From VAZQ01 sp963840535 (GTDB lineage Bacteria > Pseudomonadota > Alphaproteobacteria > Rhizobiales > Xanthobacteraceae), in assembly GCA_963840535.1 (NCBI GenBank), contig CAWIZJ010000043.1, positions 372,001 to 436,000 on the forward strand: DNA of 64,000 nt. Direction: 5' to 3'. Both the position numbers and the translations under genes were made by a program. This document shows, piece after piece, positions 8,301 to 15,617 of this stretch. The notes beneath the pieces were generated by a model. The model saw nothing but the letters and a program-made list of their open reading frames with translations. It had not been told where the DNA came from and ran no database searches. Every line of letters begins with the position of its first letter. The first letter of the stretch is position 1.

Positions 8301-9679
8301 TGGCGCCGCTGTTCGAGATCGTCTGGCACCTGATCCTCTACGTGTTCATCGTCACCTGGGTCACCGTCGTCGTGACCTCCCTGCTGGGATGCCTCTTCAT
8401 CCGCTGGACGGCCGCTTCGCCGGGGCTCTACCCCTCGCGCGGGCTCAGGGGCGCCCTCCTCATGTACAGAATGAACATGATGAACCGCATCCAGAGACAG
8501 TGGACCTGGACCATCACCGGGCAGTACCTGCGGGCGCTCGCCGGCATGCGCTTCTCGCGGACGGGCGGCTCGGAATGCGACGTCATGTTCAACCTCGTCC
8601 CGGAGCTTGCCAGCGCCGACGCCCAGGTGTTCTGGTCCAACGGATGTTTCACGAACATGCTCGACCATGGCGCCGAGCATCTCGAGCTGCGCCGGCTCGA
8701 CATGCCGCGGAATTTCTTCACCGGCAACAACTGCGTGGCGGAGTACGGGCAGTTCCCGTCCAACTTCCTCCTGGGTGTCTCCACGCCGGGCACCGATATG
8801 CGGTTCCGACGGCAGATGCGGTCGCGGCTCGGCGAGCCGATCACGGTGGCGGGAAACCCGCCCGTGAAATTCGCGAGCGCGTCATTCGAGGAGGAGAATG
8901 AAACCCACAAACTGCCAGGCTTCCACCTGTTCCTGACCCGGATCCTCCTGAACGACCTGTTCAGCATCGGCATGCTGCGCATCGCCGACGGGCTCATCCT
9001 CACGACTCTCTTCATTTGCTTGTTGCGGTTAGGCGCACACGAGGTTGCCAGCGCGGTCATTGCTTTGATCCTCACAGAGGTCAGCCTGATCCTGCTCTGC
9101 GTCGCGATAAAGAAGTTTCTCGTCGGCAGCGAATGGGGAGCCGATCACTCGACGCCGTTCTGGTCCTGGCGGCACTTCGCCTACTTCTTCTCGCAGGACT
9201 GCTTCTTCATCTGGTGCCGGGGGCTTCTGGGTTTTTGCACCGGGACGATCCTCTCGAATCCCATCCTGCGGTGGATGGGATGTCGGATCGGCCAACGGAC
9301 AATCCTGATCCAGCCGATGCAGCACTTCGACTGGAACGCGATGAGCATCGGCAACGACTGTGTCATCGACGGCTTCCTGCAGCTTCACACCCTCGAGAAC
9401 ATGATGCTGAAGGTGAAGCGGACTCACATCCGGGACGGCTGCGTCATCACCTTCGGCGCCACGGTCATGGGGGGCGCCGTCATCGAGCGGGACACGACGC
9501 TGCTGCCGTTGTCTTTGGTCCTCAAGGAGATGAACCTGCCTACAGCGACCTACGAGGGGAGCCCCGCGGAGCCCATATGCGGCTCGACCTCGCCGGGCAA
9601 GAATGTCAACCCAGAATTGGACGACTCCGCGCATGCGGGGAGCGTACCTGATCGGAGGCTATACATTGCCTACGGTTGA
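5315..9679 (+). CDS. Pls/PosA-type single-module NRPS with membrane-embedded C-terminal half
   Basis: 1454 aa. Domain order: one hydrophobic helix (residues 1-24); adenylation domain (about 55-560) with FYTSGTTGMPKG near 207, NTYGPTE, YRTGDK and KPVSGKIDR with its lysine at 551; carrier domain with EAGGHS, phosphopantetheine serine 631; then from about 690 several transmembrane helices alternating with two left-handed beta-helix-like regions (about 830-920 and 1325-1405). A-T followed by membrane-embedded acyltransferase-like domains and no ordinary C or TE domain is the layout of epsilon-poly-lysine synthetase and its relatives, which join one activated amino acid repeatedly. The only start that keeps the first helix is TTG at 5315, without a clear ribosome site, so the N terminus is uncertain. 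Co-directional with sbnA and the TraX-like gene. No frameshifts. Confidence 0.85.
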   Translation: MAVILLTAAFAVFLALTFVAWKRYLWAAEIVPQEADTCRYSLTDVFGDRHLVNVPHQEGVRWLADVFARSAARFPDLTALQIPHTGESLTFAELDARAESVAAALSPFLTGPDQVVAVAMAQDNWQIVAAHLGVLKAGGTLMFLDTSLPDALTTHMLDDAQPVVILTRGQARFRDLPTLDVLTLPERTPRREPPPWLDDPTQRLATIFYTSGTTGMPKGVECPHAGYVNLALSYADYFDLLPGMDATSLTSSLGYDGSISEMYSAWVSGCAVVMLTKEQIRSGPDLVPILREAEVTVLFCPPVLLTTLTSSPEMDLPYPLCRYIVPAGEAFPSALVEPWTRGRRQVINTYGPTEAGTDTSRQSLRPGEPITIGSPFANVSYVILEEGQLRPLPHGAVGELCIGGVHVARGYRNLPEETAQKFITHPRFGRLYRTGDKCRIDIKTQRVHFLGRIDAQLKVRGHRVEAQAVEDILQTQFSEIEAAVLDYQNEALVAFVAAPSICEGEIPGVAPAPAGWAARVTATLVKQLPAPSVPSRIFLVDKFVMKPVSGKIDRSCLPNLSDLLSDAEPEAENTRRGALAGACHTGEGEAKPPDADADIDPDCEEVLAICRAALETPLGLDDGFTEAGGHSIAIARLAQRLQAAGWGVPVRALLSDCNTARKVAMRPRALRHASSIPAAPVEFDANGAARDEAAAAVLPIGWFTTLQVLFLTVLYSPGVVAFVAVLSFVEVGTFFTSASLWAFIVAGCFLYVLALVTPFVSLLWIMLIKLCMGGDIYKNNVTPGAYPKWSGMHLRIWCIGRLENMVLLPLAAMYRSPPLMAFVLRQLGANVGANLQCAHDASLSGPLDLISIADNVAIQTGAYIQATRWSPRSLQVGPVRLESGCKIGMRAAIAQNVTVGRGTWITPFTPILHNVGSQEMWEGAPARLSGRCTQLERTAGICRYAHPIWLLETLNVLMQVVIFLCLSVVPTAAVSWFARDLIPAGEAELSDAYFQVAPLFEIVWHLILYVFIVTWVTVVVTSLLGCLFIRWTAASPGLYPSRGLRGALLMYRMNMMNRIQRQWTWTITGQYLRALAGMRFSRTGGSECDVMFNLVPELASADAQVFWSNGCFTNMLDHGAEHLELRRLDMPRNFFTGNNCVAEYGQFPSNFLLGVSTPGTDMRFRRQMRSRLGEPITVAGNPPVKFASASFEEENETHKLPGFHLFLTRILLNDLFSIGMLRIADGLILTTLFICLLRLGAHEVASAVIALILTEVSLILLCVAIKKFLVGSEWGADHSTPFWSWRHFAYFFSQDCFFIWCRGLLGFCTGTILSNPILRWMGCRIGQRTILIQPMQHFDWNAMSIGNDCVIDGFLQLHTLENMMLKVKRTHIRDGCVITFGATVMGGAVIERDTTLLPLSLVLKEMNLPTATYEGSPAEPICGSTSPGKNVNPELDDSAHAGSVPDRRLYIAYG

Positions 9680-10472
9680 CCGCACCGACTGGCTGAAGAC
9701 GGCCGCAATCATCTTCGTATCGGTTGACCACGTCGCCCATTTTTTCCTTGAAGACGATCTCTGGTGGAGCGTTTTCGGACGCTTGGCGGCTCCGACGTTC
9801 TTCTTCCTCTTGGGCTACGCTCAAAGCCGCACCGTCCCGATCCGCTGGATCTGGCTCGGTGTGATCCTGACCTTGCTCAGCAGCTGGAACGCCGACTGGA
9901 CCTGGGTGGCGCCGAACATCCTTTTGAGCCTGGCGTTCGTCCGCTTTGCGCGGCCCTATGTACAACTCCTATTGCAACGTCACGGCTGGGTCGCCTTCGT
10001 CGGCCTGGTCTGCATACTTGTCGCGTTGGCGCCGATAGCGGCGAAGATCATCGATTACGGCTCGGAGGGATGGCTGTGGGCCCTGTTCGGCCTGTGCCAA
10101 CGCATTTATTTCGACCGCCAGTCACCTACGCCAGGCGGCGCAGCCCAGAATGCAGCACCTCCCGCGCTTGCGACGATGGAGAATGCCAGCCTGATGCGCC
10201 TGCTGGCCTGCCTTGTCGCCGCGGTCGTCTACATCTGGCAGGAACAAGGGGAATACTCGTTCCCTGAGATGCAGTTCGCCGTGTTCACTCTTGGCGTCGG
10301 CATCTTGTCCGCTAGCCTGTATCTGTTCCGGCGTGGTCCGAGCCGCATCCAACCCCCGGAACCCATAGCCGGCGCGCTGCGATTCATCGGCCGGCACACT
10401 CTTGAAATTTATGCCATCCAGCTTGTCGGCTCCGAACTCACTGTAGCGTTGGTGCCCGATCTCGCCCCCTGA
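9666..10472 (+). CDS. TraX-like integral membrane protein
   Basis: About 268 aa with eight or so transmembrane helices, beginning with a TDWLKTAAIIFVSVDHVAHF segment characteristic of TraX/acyltransferase-3-like proteins. TraX acetylates the N terminus of F pilin; chromosomal relatives are presumed membrane O- or N-acyltransferases of unknown substrate. The C-terminal GRHTLEIYAIQL motif fits the acyltransferase-3 family. TTG at 9666 is preferred because GGAGG lies at 9654-9658. It overlaps the NRPS end by 14 bp, which suggests translational coupling. ATGs at 9633 and 9603 are in frame but lack a ribosome site. In this locus it may modify or help export the product; that is inference. Confidence 0.7.
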   Translation: MPTVDRTDWLKTAAIIFVSVDHVAHFFLEDDLWWSVFGRLAAPTFFFLLGYAQSRTVPIRWIWLGVILTLLSSWNADWTWVAPNILLSLAFVRFARPYVQLLLQRHGWVAFVGLVCILVALAPIAAKIIDYGSEGWLWALFGLCQRIYFDRQSPTPGGAAQNAAPPALATMENASLMRLLACLVAAVVYIWQEQGEYSFPEMQFAVFTLGVGILSASLYLFRRGPSRIQPPEPIAGALRFIGRHTLEIYAIQLVGSELTVALVPDLAP

Positions 10473-10517
10473 GCGCAGGACGGACCGATACGCCGATGCT
10501 GCAAATGGGACCCGATT

Positions 10518-10874
10518 TTATCCAAAGCGGTTGGAACCCAACGTGCCTGGCAGGCATGCCCAGTAGATCAGGACAAGCGTGCCGATGAACGTAGCCCCGA
10601 TCAAGACCCACCAGCCGGTGCGATCGATATCGTGCAACCGTCGGACCGAGACGGCCAGGCTGGGCAGAATCAAAGCCAACACGACTGCGATGGTGACGTA
10701 GCTAAAGGAGCCCATCGCTAGCGGCCCCGGATAAAGCGCTTCATCGATTGCACCAACTACAATCAAAACGATGAATACGAAAAGAAACCAGTACCAATAC
10801 TCCGAACGAACCGCCCGACCTGAGAAGTTGGCATAGTTGCGGAAGCATGAGCCGATCGCTTCTACAAAACTCAT
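10518..10874 (-). CDS. DUF805 membrane protein
   Basis: 118 aa. It starts MSFVEAIGSCFRNYANFSGR, has four hydrophobic segments and the DUF805 signature SVRRLHDIDRTGWW followed by a last helix. DUF805 proteins are small inner-membrane proteins of unknown function, often found near stress or phage-related genes. The ATG at 10872-10874 overlaps the stop of the upstream gene as ATGA, so the two are probably translated together. A truncated second copy of the same family lies at 11793-11922 on the other strand. Confidence 0.8.
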   Translation of the reverse strand: MSFVEAIGSCFRNYANFSGRAVRSEYWYWFLFVFIVLIVVGAIDEALYPGPLAMGSFSYVTIAVVLALILPSLAVSVRRLHDIDRTGWWVLIGATFIGTLVLIYWACLPGTLGSNRFG

Positions 10875-11131
10875 GAGATACCTCTTTTGTCTGGCCGTGG
10901 TTCGGCTGCGGCTTTCCGATTTCGCTCGACCGCCTGACGCAAGCTCGTAGCATGGGCACTGAGCCCGTCGGTCCCTCTGAAATCGGCTAGGGGGAGGGTA
11001 GGCCACCCCTTCTCCCGGCGGGCTCCACTGTCACCCTCCGCGGGACAACGGCTCGCCAGTGCCAGCACCGCAATGATGGTCACGCCACCAAACAACCCGA
11101 TGGACAGCAGCTCTACTGCGATCCAGTCCAT
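10871..11131 (-). CDS. Small single-span membrane protein, coupled to DUF805
   Basis: 86 aa. One N-terminal transmembrane helix (about residues 5-27, LLSIGLFGGVTIIAVLALAS) is followed by a basic, low-complexity tail. No family recognised. It is supported by the 4-bp ATGA overlap with the DUF805 gene and by a GAGGG site just before its ATG at 11131. The tail could be non-homologous sequence. Confidence 0.45.
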   Translation of the reverse strand: MDWIAVELLSIGLFGGVTIIAVLALASRCPAEGDSGARREKGWPTLPLADFRGTDGLSAHATSLRQAVERNRKAAAEPRPDKRGIS

Positions 11132-11376
11132 GTTTGTGACCCTCTAGGAGGGTAGAACGTCGGCGTCTTGCCGTGCTCCTGGTCGCGCATCCAATCGATG
11201 CCGCGGAGGGCGGCGTCCTCGTCGCACCGGCCGGAGTATCCACGCACGACCTCGGTGAGCTGCGCCAGCACCGTATCAGGCACCCGTAGCCGGTACTGCT
11301 GCCGGCTCGCGAGGTAATGCAACGCCTTGTCTCGGTCGACCTTCGAGACGGCGAGGCGGCGGGGGCGGAAACGCAT
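11113..11376 (-). CDS. Hypothetical protein
   Basis: About 87 aa from an ATG at 11376. The middle part (LHYLASRQQYRLRVPDTVLA, then EDAALRGIDWMRDQEHG) has a plausible protein composition, but I do not recognise a family. A longer reading frame extends to 11529. It overlaps the next small gene by 19 bp. No strong ribosome site. It may be a fragment, because its surroundings hold several gene remnants. Confidence 0.35.
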   Translation of the reverse strand: MRFRPRRLAVSKVDRDKALHYLASRQQYRLRVPDTVLAQLTEVVRGYSGRCDEDAALRGIDWMRDQEHGKTPTFYPPRGSQTWTGSQ

Positions 11377-11479
11377 GTCGTGTCGATCTCCGGTGAGGCC
11401 GGGTTCGTGAGTGTGCTGCATGGCGCATACGGCCGCCATGACACAGATCAAAAAGTAGACGGAAAAGATGCCTCGCCGA

Positions 11480-11770
11480 TCAGCGCTTCCGTCGTCCGGT
11501 GCGATCGACGAGCGGGTGCGTCGCGTCATACTCGGCGGCGGCGCAATCGGCGGCCTCGGCGAGCGATAGCTTGCGGATGTAGAAATTGCGCCACCTCCGC
11601 TCGCGGACGTTTGCTTTGATGCCGTGGCGCTTGGCCAGTTCAGCAGCCGCCGCGTCCTTCCACGACTCGTATGTCAGAGGCGTGCTCGCGCTTGCCGTCT
11701 TTTGTCGCGTGCCATTTCCGGCGAGGCGGCAGGTGGCTTCTTTCGGGTACGCAACGACTGATCCTGGCAA
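11480..11770 (-). CDS. Hypothetical helical protein
   Basis: Up to 96 aa. The stretch TYESWKDAAAAELAKRHG and the following RERRWRNFYIRKLSLAEAAD segment look like a real amphipathic helical domain of the kind common in rhizobial hypothetical proteins. The first about 30 residues are low quality, and the true start may be inside or lost at the junction with the DUF805 remnant just beyond 11770. Function unknown. Confidence 0.4.
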   Translation of the reverse strand: MPGSVVAYPKEATCRLAGNGTRQKTASASTPLTYESWKDAAAAELAKRHGIKANVRERRWRNFYIRKLSLAEAADCAAAEYDATHPLVDRTGRRKR

Positions 11771-11792
11771 ATTCGGCAGGATTCTTGCTTGG

Positions 11793-11922
11793 TGCTCCCT
11801 TTGGCTACGTCACAATAGCGGTGTTGTCGTGTTGGCTTTGGATTCTGCCCATCCTGGCCGTCTCCGTCCGACGATTACATGATATCGATCGCACAGGCTG
11901 GTGGGTCGGGATCGGGGGTTAG
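11793..11922 (+). pseudogene. Truncated DUF805 remnant, inverted relative to the intact gene
   Basis: Plus-strand codons from about 11793 to the TAG at 11920-11922 read FGYVTIAV, then PILAVSVRRLHDIDRTGWW, nearly identical to the corresponding part of the intact DUF805 protein at 10518-10874 on the other strand. The N-terminal half and the last helix are missing. This is a broken, inverted partial duplicate. Confidence 0.7.
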
Positions 11923-12050
11923 GCATGCAGTGAATGTCTGATGTTGAGGGCAGACCAGAGATAATTTGCTCGATGTTGATCTGGGTCAATGATTATGGGT
12001 GAGCAAGAAATCATAGTACCTGTTTCAACAAGGCACGATGGAGACTGTTC

Positions 12051-12542
12051 ATGAAAAAGCTCAGTGTGCTTGGAATTATCGGCGGTGCCGCGTTATTGAC
12101 TGCGGCGCCCTGCTCGCTTCAATGGTCGCAAACGACCATGACGCTATCGCTTGACACTGCTGATGCCCGAGTAGCCCGAGTAGGACGCGTTGCAGGGGTT
12201 CAGCGACGGTCATATCGCCGCGCAGCTCGCAGCACGATCTACGCAGGCGCTGCTGGCGCTGTCGGTTACGGCGTTGGCGCGTACTATGGCGGCTATGGCT
12301 ATCCCGCCTACGCCGCACCGTCTTACGGAACTGGCTACGGCTATGCGCCGTATTATGGCGGCAATAGCTACCCAGCTTACAGCTATCCGGCCTCCAACTC
12401 TCCCGGCTCCACTGGCTACGGCTATCCTGGCTACGGCTATCCCGGCTACGGCGGCGTCTATCCGGGTTATGGCTATGGCGACTACTCCCGGCCGGGCTAT
12501 CGCGCCGTCCGCGGGATAGCCATCCGTCGCGCCCTCCGCTAG
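12051..12542 (+). CDS. Exported glycine/tyrosine-rich protein
   Basis: 163 aa. An N-terminal signal-like stretch (MKKLSVLGIIGGAALLTAAP) is followed by a linker and a C-terminal half made of short YG, YGYPG and GYGYPGYGG repeats. Such Gly/Tyr-rich low-complexity exported proteins are common in Bradyrhizobium relatives and are thought to be surface or periplasmic, with unknown role. The ATG follows GGAG by about 8 nt. The repeat composition also produces long open frames on the other strand, which I do not accept as genes. Confidence 0.65.
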   Translation: MKKLSVLGIIGGAALLTAAPCSLQWSQTTMTLSLDTADARVARVGRVAGVQRRSYRRAARSTIYAGAAGAVGYGVGAYYGGYGYPAYAAPSYGTGYGYAPYYGGNSYPAYSYPASNSPGSTGYGYPGYGYPGYGGVYPGYGYGDYSRPGYRAVRGIAIRRALR

Positions 12543-12582
12543 CACTGAGGCGGGAGCTTAAAAAAAGCCGCACCCGCGCGTG

Positions 12583-13323
12583 TCAATTGTTAGTGTGCGT
12601 CCGCCATCTGTCGATATTCGTCTCGGCAGGCTCGGCTCGCTTCTTCGGCAGATATCGTTTGCTCAGGAGGTCGCCGAACAGCTCAGGATCGGCACCATAC
12701 GCGATGCCTAACATGTTGTACGCACGCTGCGCGGCCGCGCCATGCTCGTCAGCGAACTGCTCCAGCGAAAGCGGGGAAGTACGTTCCGCCTCGTTCCCGT
12801 AGGCGTATGCAGTGCCATGATCTGTCTTCGCGCCTTGGCCTCGCCGCACTGGAGATTGATGGAGGCCGCCACTGATCGGCCGCGTTTTCCTGGCGCCGAG
12901 CGCTCGGCTCGTTGAGGATGTCGAACAAGGCTTGCGCGGATTCGTGCAGGGAGGTGTCGAACAAGTGCCCGATGATCGTGTCGATCGGCGCTATGCAGAT
13001 CGACGTCGCCCGCGGCTGTTCTTCCAAGGCGCTGATATGTTGGAGAAAATCGATGGTCATCGCCAAGAAGGCATCGGCCTCTCCGTCACACCCCGCTAAC
13101 GACACTTTCAACGTCCTGGGAAGCCGGAACGGGCTGAGGAATCTTGCAGCCTCTCAAGCGCGCGGTGCTCCTTCAGTCGCTCGTATATCGGCTGATGTGC
13201 GGGATCCTTCGGAAGCACATACGTGACGCTGACCCGGTTGCTTTTCGAAGCGGCAAGCGCTGTTGTCGCCGTTGCGGTGACGAGAACCATGCCGGCAACG
13301 GCCAAAGCCAAGGCCGTTTTCAT
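12583..13323 (-). pseudogene. Decayed DUF4344 metallopeptidase
   Basis: Three consecutive minus-strand frames together spell one protein: a signal peptide from ATG 13323 (MKTALALAVAGMVLVTATAT) then VTYVLPKDPAHQPIYERLKE; next KVSLAGCDGEADA and IAPIDTIIGHLFDTSLHE; last the SLEQFADEHGAAAQR, YNMLGIAYGADPELFGDLL region. This order matches DUF4344 putative metallopeptidases. Frameshifts fall near 13120 and 12850. The zinc site that should read HEFAH is HESAQ here, so the second histidine is gone. Both lesions indicate loss of function rather than only sequencing error. Confidence 0.75.
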
Positions 13324-13355
13324 AGCGGACCCCTTCTTCTGCCGGTACGTAGTCC

Positions 13356-13430
13356 CTGCTGCGCGCGCGCCGCCAGCGGCCACGCGGCTGCCGCGCCGCC
13401 GAGCGTACCGGGAAATTCGCGTCGTCTCAT
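13356..13430 (-). pseudogene. Tat-leader fragment of an ABC substrate-binding protein
   Basis: From the ATG at 13430 the minus strand encodes MRRREFPGTLGGAAAAWPLA and ARAQQ, the standard leader of PF04392-type ABC substrate-binding proteins seen several times in this window. The mature protein is absent; the sequence runs straight into the DUF4344 remnant. A fossil. Confidence 0.65.
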
Positions 13431-13647
13431 GTGTCCACCCAGGGGTCGTAACGGAGAGAGACTATAACACTCTGAAAGGGCACGGGGTGCCTTCTCGACC
13501 ATGTTGTTGCGTGAAGCGTCTCGTCGGCTGCGACAGGACGCATTCTCGGCCGCGCGCCGATACGGTCCATCGCTCGACGAGCTTGTGGTCAGACGCGAAA
13601 CGGCGCACGCTGGCGATTGCAATACAGCGGAGGCTGGTTGAAAAGCA

Positions 13648-15465
13648 ATGGCTCGGCGAGCGACGACCTGGGTCGGCGCGATACTCCTGTTCTTCGCTAC
13701 GCTTGGTGCAGCCATAGCCGAGCCAAAGGGGATATTGCTGCTCCATTCCTTCGGCCGAGATTTCAAGCCCTGGAGCGATTTTGCAAAAGCCATCCGTGCG
13801 GAACTCGAACGGCAAACACCATGGCCGCTGGATATCTATGAGCATTCGCTCGTAACTGCACGCTCCAGCGATGAAAACCCGGAGGTCCCGTTTGTCGAGT
13901 ACCTTCGTGCCCTATATTCCAAACGGCGGCTGGACCTGATTGTGAGCATCGGCGCACCCGCGGCCGCCTTTGTCCAGCGGCACCGGCAGCAGCTCTTTTC
14001 CACAACTCCAATGCTGTTGACAGTGGTGGAACAGCGCCGAGTTCAGTATTCCGTTCTTACCGCGAATGACGCCGTTGTCGCGGTCTCGATCAACTATTTT
14101 GGTGCCATCGAGAATATCCTGCGGGTGCTGCCGGACACTAAAAATGTGGCAGTGGTGGTCGGTAATTCTCCCATTGAAAAGTATTGGTTGGAGGAGATAG
14201 GGAAGGAGGTGAAGCCCTTCGCAAACCGCATTGCATTTACATGGTACAATGATTTGTCCTTTGAAGACATACTGAAACACGCCGCCGCGCTTCCGCCGCA
14301 GTCCGCGATCTTCTGGGAGCTGATGATCGTCGATGCGGCGGGTGTCGTGCACGAGGAAGGCAGAGCGTTAACAAGGCTTCATGCCGTCGCTAACGCCCCA
14401 ATTTTCAGTTACACGGATGCCTTCTTCGGCCGTGAGATTGTTGGCGGCCCGCATGTCCCGGTGCTCGAAACGGGCCGACAGACAGCCGCGGTTGCTGTTC
14501 GCATCCTTGGGGGCGAGAAGGCGGGCGACATTAAAATACCGCCCGTCGGATTTGCAGCGCCGAAGTTCGATTGGAGAGAGCTGCAGCGCTGGGGCATCGG
14601 CGAAGGGCGTCTGCCGCCGGGAAGCGAGATTTACTTTCGCGTTCCGACCGCATGGGAGGAATACCGGGTGCCGATTCTGGTGACCTGTGCTGTACTTCTG
14701 CTGCAGGCTGCGATGATCGTTTGGCTGCTTTACGAGCAGCGGCGACGCCGTCGCTCGGAAGCCGCGGCGCACGAGCTGAGCGGCAGGCTCATCAACGCGC
14801 AGGAGGAGGAGCGCTCGCGCCTTGCCCGCGAGCTGCACGACGACGTGACGCAACGCCTGGCTTTGCTGGCGATCGATGCCGGTCGCGAAGAACGCAATTT
14901 ACCAAGTCTTGCAGGCGGCACCGCGATGCGGACGATGCGAGAAGGCTTGGTTCGATTGAGCGAGGACGTGCATGCCTTGTCATATCGGCTCCATTCCTCG
15001 ATCCTCGAAGACCTCGGCTTGATTGAAGCGTTGAAAGCCGAGTGCGAGCGGTTTTCGAACATCTGTTCAATTCGTCTCGAGGCGAACTCCGGGGAGTTTT
15101 CCGAGAGGCTGCCGCACGACGTGGCGCTCTGCCTATTTCGCATCGCGCAGGAGGCGTTGCGCAATATTGCACGCCACGCCGGAGCGAACCAGGCGGAGGT
15201 CAGCCTCCGGCACGTGGACGGCGGACTGCAGCTCGTCGTCAAGGACGATGGCGCCGGCTTCGATCGTGGGCGGGATCGCAGCAGGACGAGCCTCGGTCAT
15301 GCAAGCATGCGGCAAAGAGCCTTTTTGCTCGGCGGCAAAGTCGACATCGATAGCGACCCCGGTCACGGTACGACAATCCGGGCCTGGATACCGATACCGT
15401 TCCAGGAGGAAGGCGCTGAAACGTCCGCACGTGCTGCTTTTGCTGCACAGCGGTCTCGGCCATGA
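13648..15465 (+). CDS. NarX/NarL-type sensor histidine kinase with binding-protein-like sensor
   Basis: 605 aa. Signal peptide, then a periplasmic sensor (about 26-335) beginning KGILLLHSFGRDFKPW that resembles an ABC substrate-binding (PF04392-like) fold, one transmembrane helix (about 340-362), a HisKA_3 dimerisation domain with phospho-acceptor His397 in ELHDDVTQRLA, and a HATPase_c domain with EALRNIARHA and KDDGAGFD. The usual GLGL of the ATP lid reads SLGH here. Such kinases pair with a LuxR/NarL-type response regulator, normally encoded directly downstream. Only about eight codons resembling its start (KRPHVLL, near 15418) remain before an unrelated Bug fragment. Ligand unknown; probably a small organic solute. 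Confidence 0.8.
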   Translation: MARRATTWVGAILLFFATLGAAIAEPKGILLLHSFGRDFKPWSDFAKAIRAELERQTPWPLDIYEHSLVTARSSDENPEVPFVEYLRALYSKRRLDLIVSIGAPAAAFVQRHRQQLFSTTPMLLTVVEQRRVQYSVLTANDAVVAVSINYFGAIENILRVLPDTKNVAVVVGNSPIEKYWLEEIGKEVKPFANRIAFTWYNDLSFEDILKHAAALPPQSAIFWELMIVDAAGVVHEEGRALTRLHAVANAPIFSYTDAFFGREIVGGPHVPVLETGRQTAAVAVRILGGEKAGDIKIPPVGFAAPKFDWRELQRWGIGEGRLPPGSEIYFRVPTAWEEYRVPILVTCAVLLLQAAMIVWLLYEQRRRRRSEAAAHELSGRLINAQEEERSRLARELHDDVTQRLALLAIDAGREERNLPSLAGGTAMRTMREGLVRLSEDVHALSYRLHSSILEDLGLIEALKAECERFSNICSIRLEANSGEFSERLPHDVALCLFRIAQEALRNIARHAGANQAEVSLRHVDGGLQLVVKDDGAGFDRGRDRSRTSLGHASMRQRAFLLGGKVDIDSDPGHGTTIRAWIPIPFQEEGAETSARAAFAAQRSRP

Positions 15466-15617
15466 TCGCAGGCCTGCTGACCACCAAGCCGCAGGTCGAG
15501 GCCGGCACTCTGCGCGGGCTGGCGGTGAGCGGGCTCACGCGGGCTACGAAACGCTGCAATGGTACGGGCTCCTGGCGCCGGCAGGTCGCGCGCGCCGCCG
15601 GGATCGAGCCGCAGTAG
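15466..15617 (+). pseudogene. C-terminal fragment of a Bug/TctC binding protein
   Basis: Plus-strand frames spell the end of a Bug protein: VEAGTLRGLAVSGLTR, then after a shift GYETLQWYGLLAPAG. These are the motifs before the last helices of TctC-type proteins. The N-terminal 70 percent is missing and at least one frameshift is present. The fragment is fused to the end of the histidine-kinase gene and ends at TAG 15615-15617, directly against the stop of the next Bug gene on the other strand. Confidence 0.65.

Noticed and set aside
6242..8680. 812-codon open frame on the minus strand across the NRPS gene
   Set aside because: It is the antisense of a clear NRPS coding region in high-GC DNA. 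Composition is Arg/Glu/Asp/Gln-rich with no family motifs.
4214..10472. Siderophore (staphyloferrin B-like) cluster, because of sbnA
   Set aside because: No SbnB, no NIS synthetases (SbnC/E/F) and no siderophore receptor or exporter nearby; the partner is a Pls-type NRPS instead.
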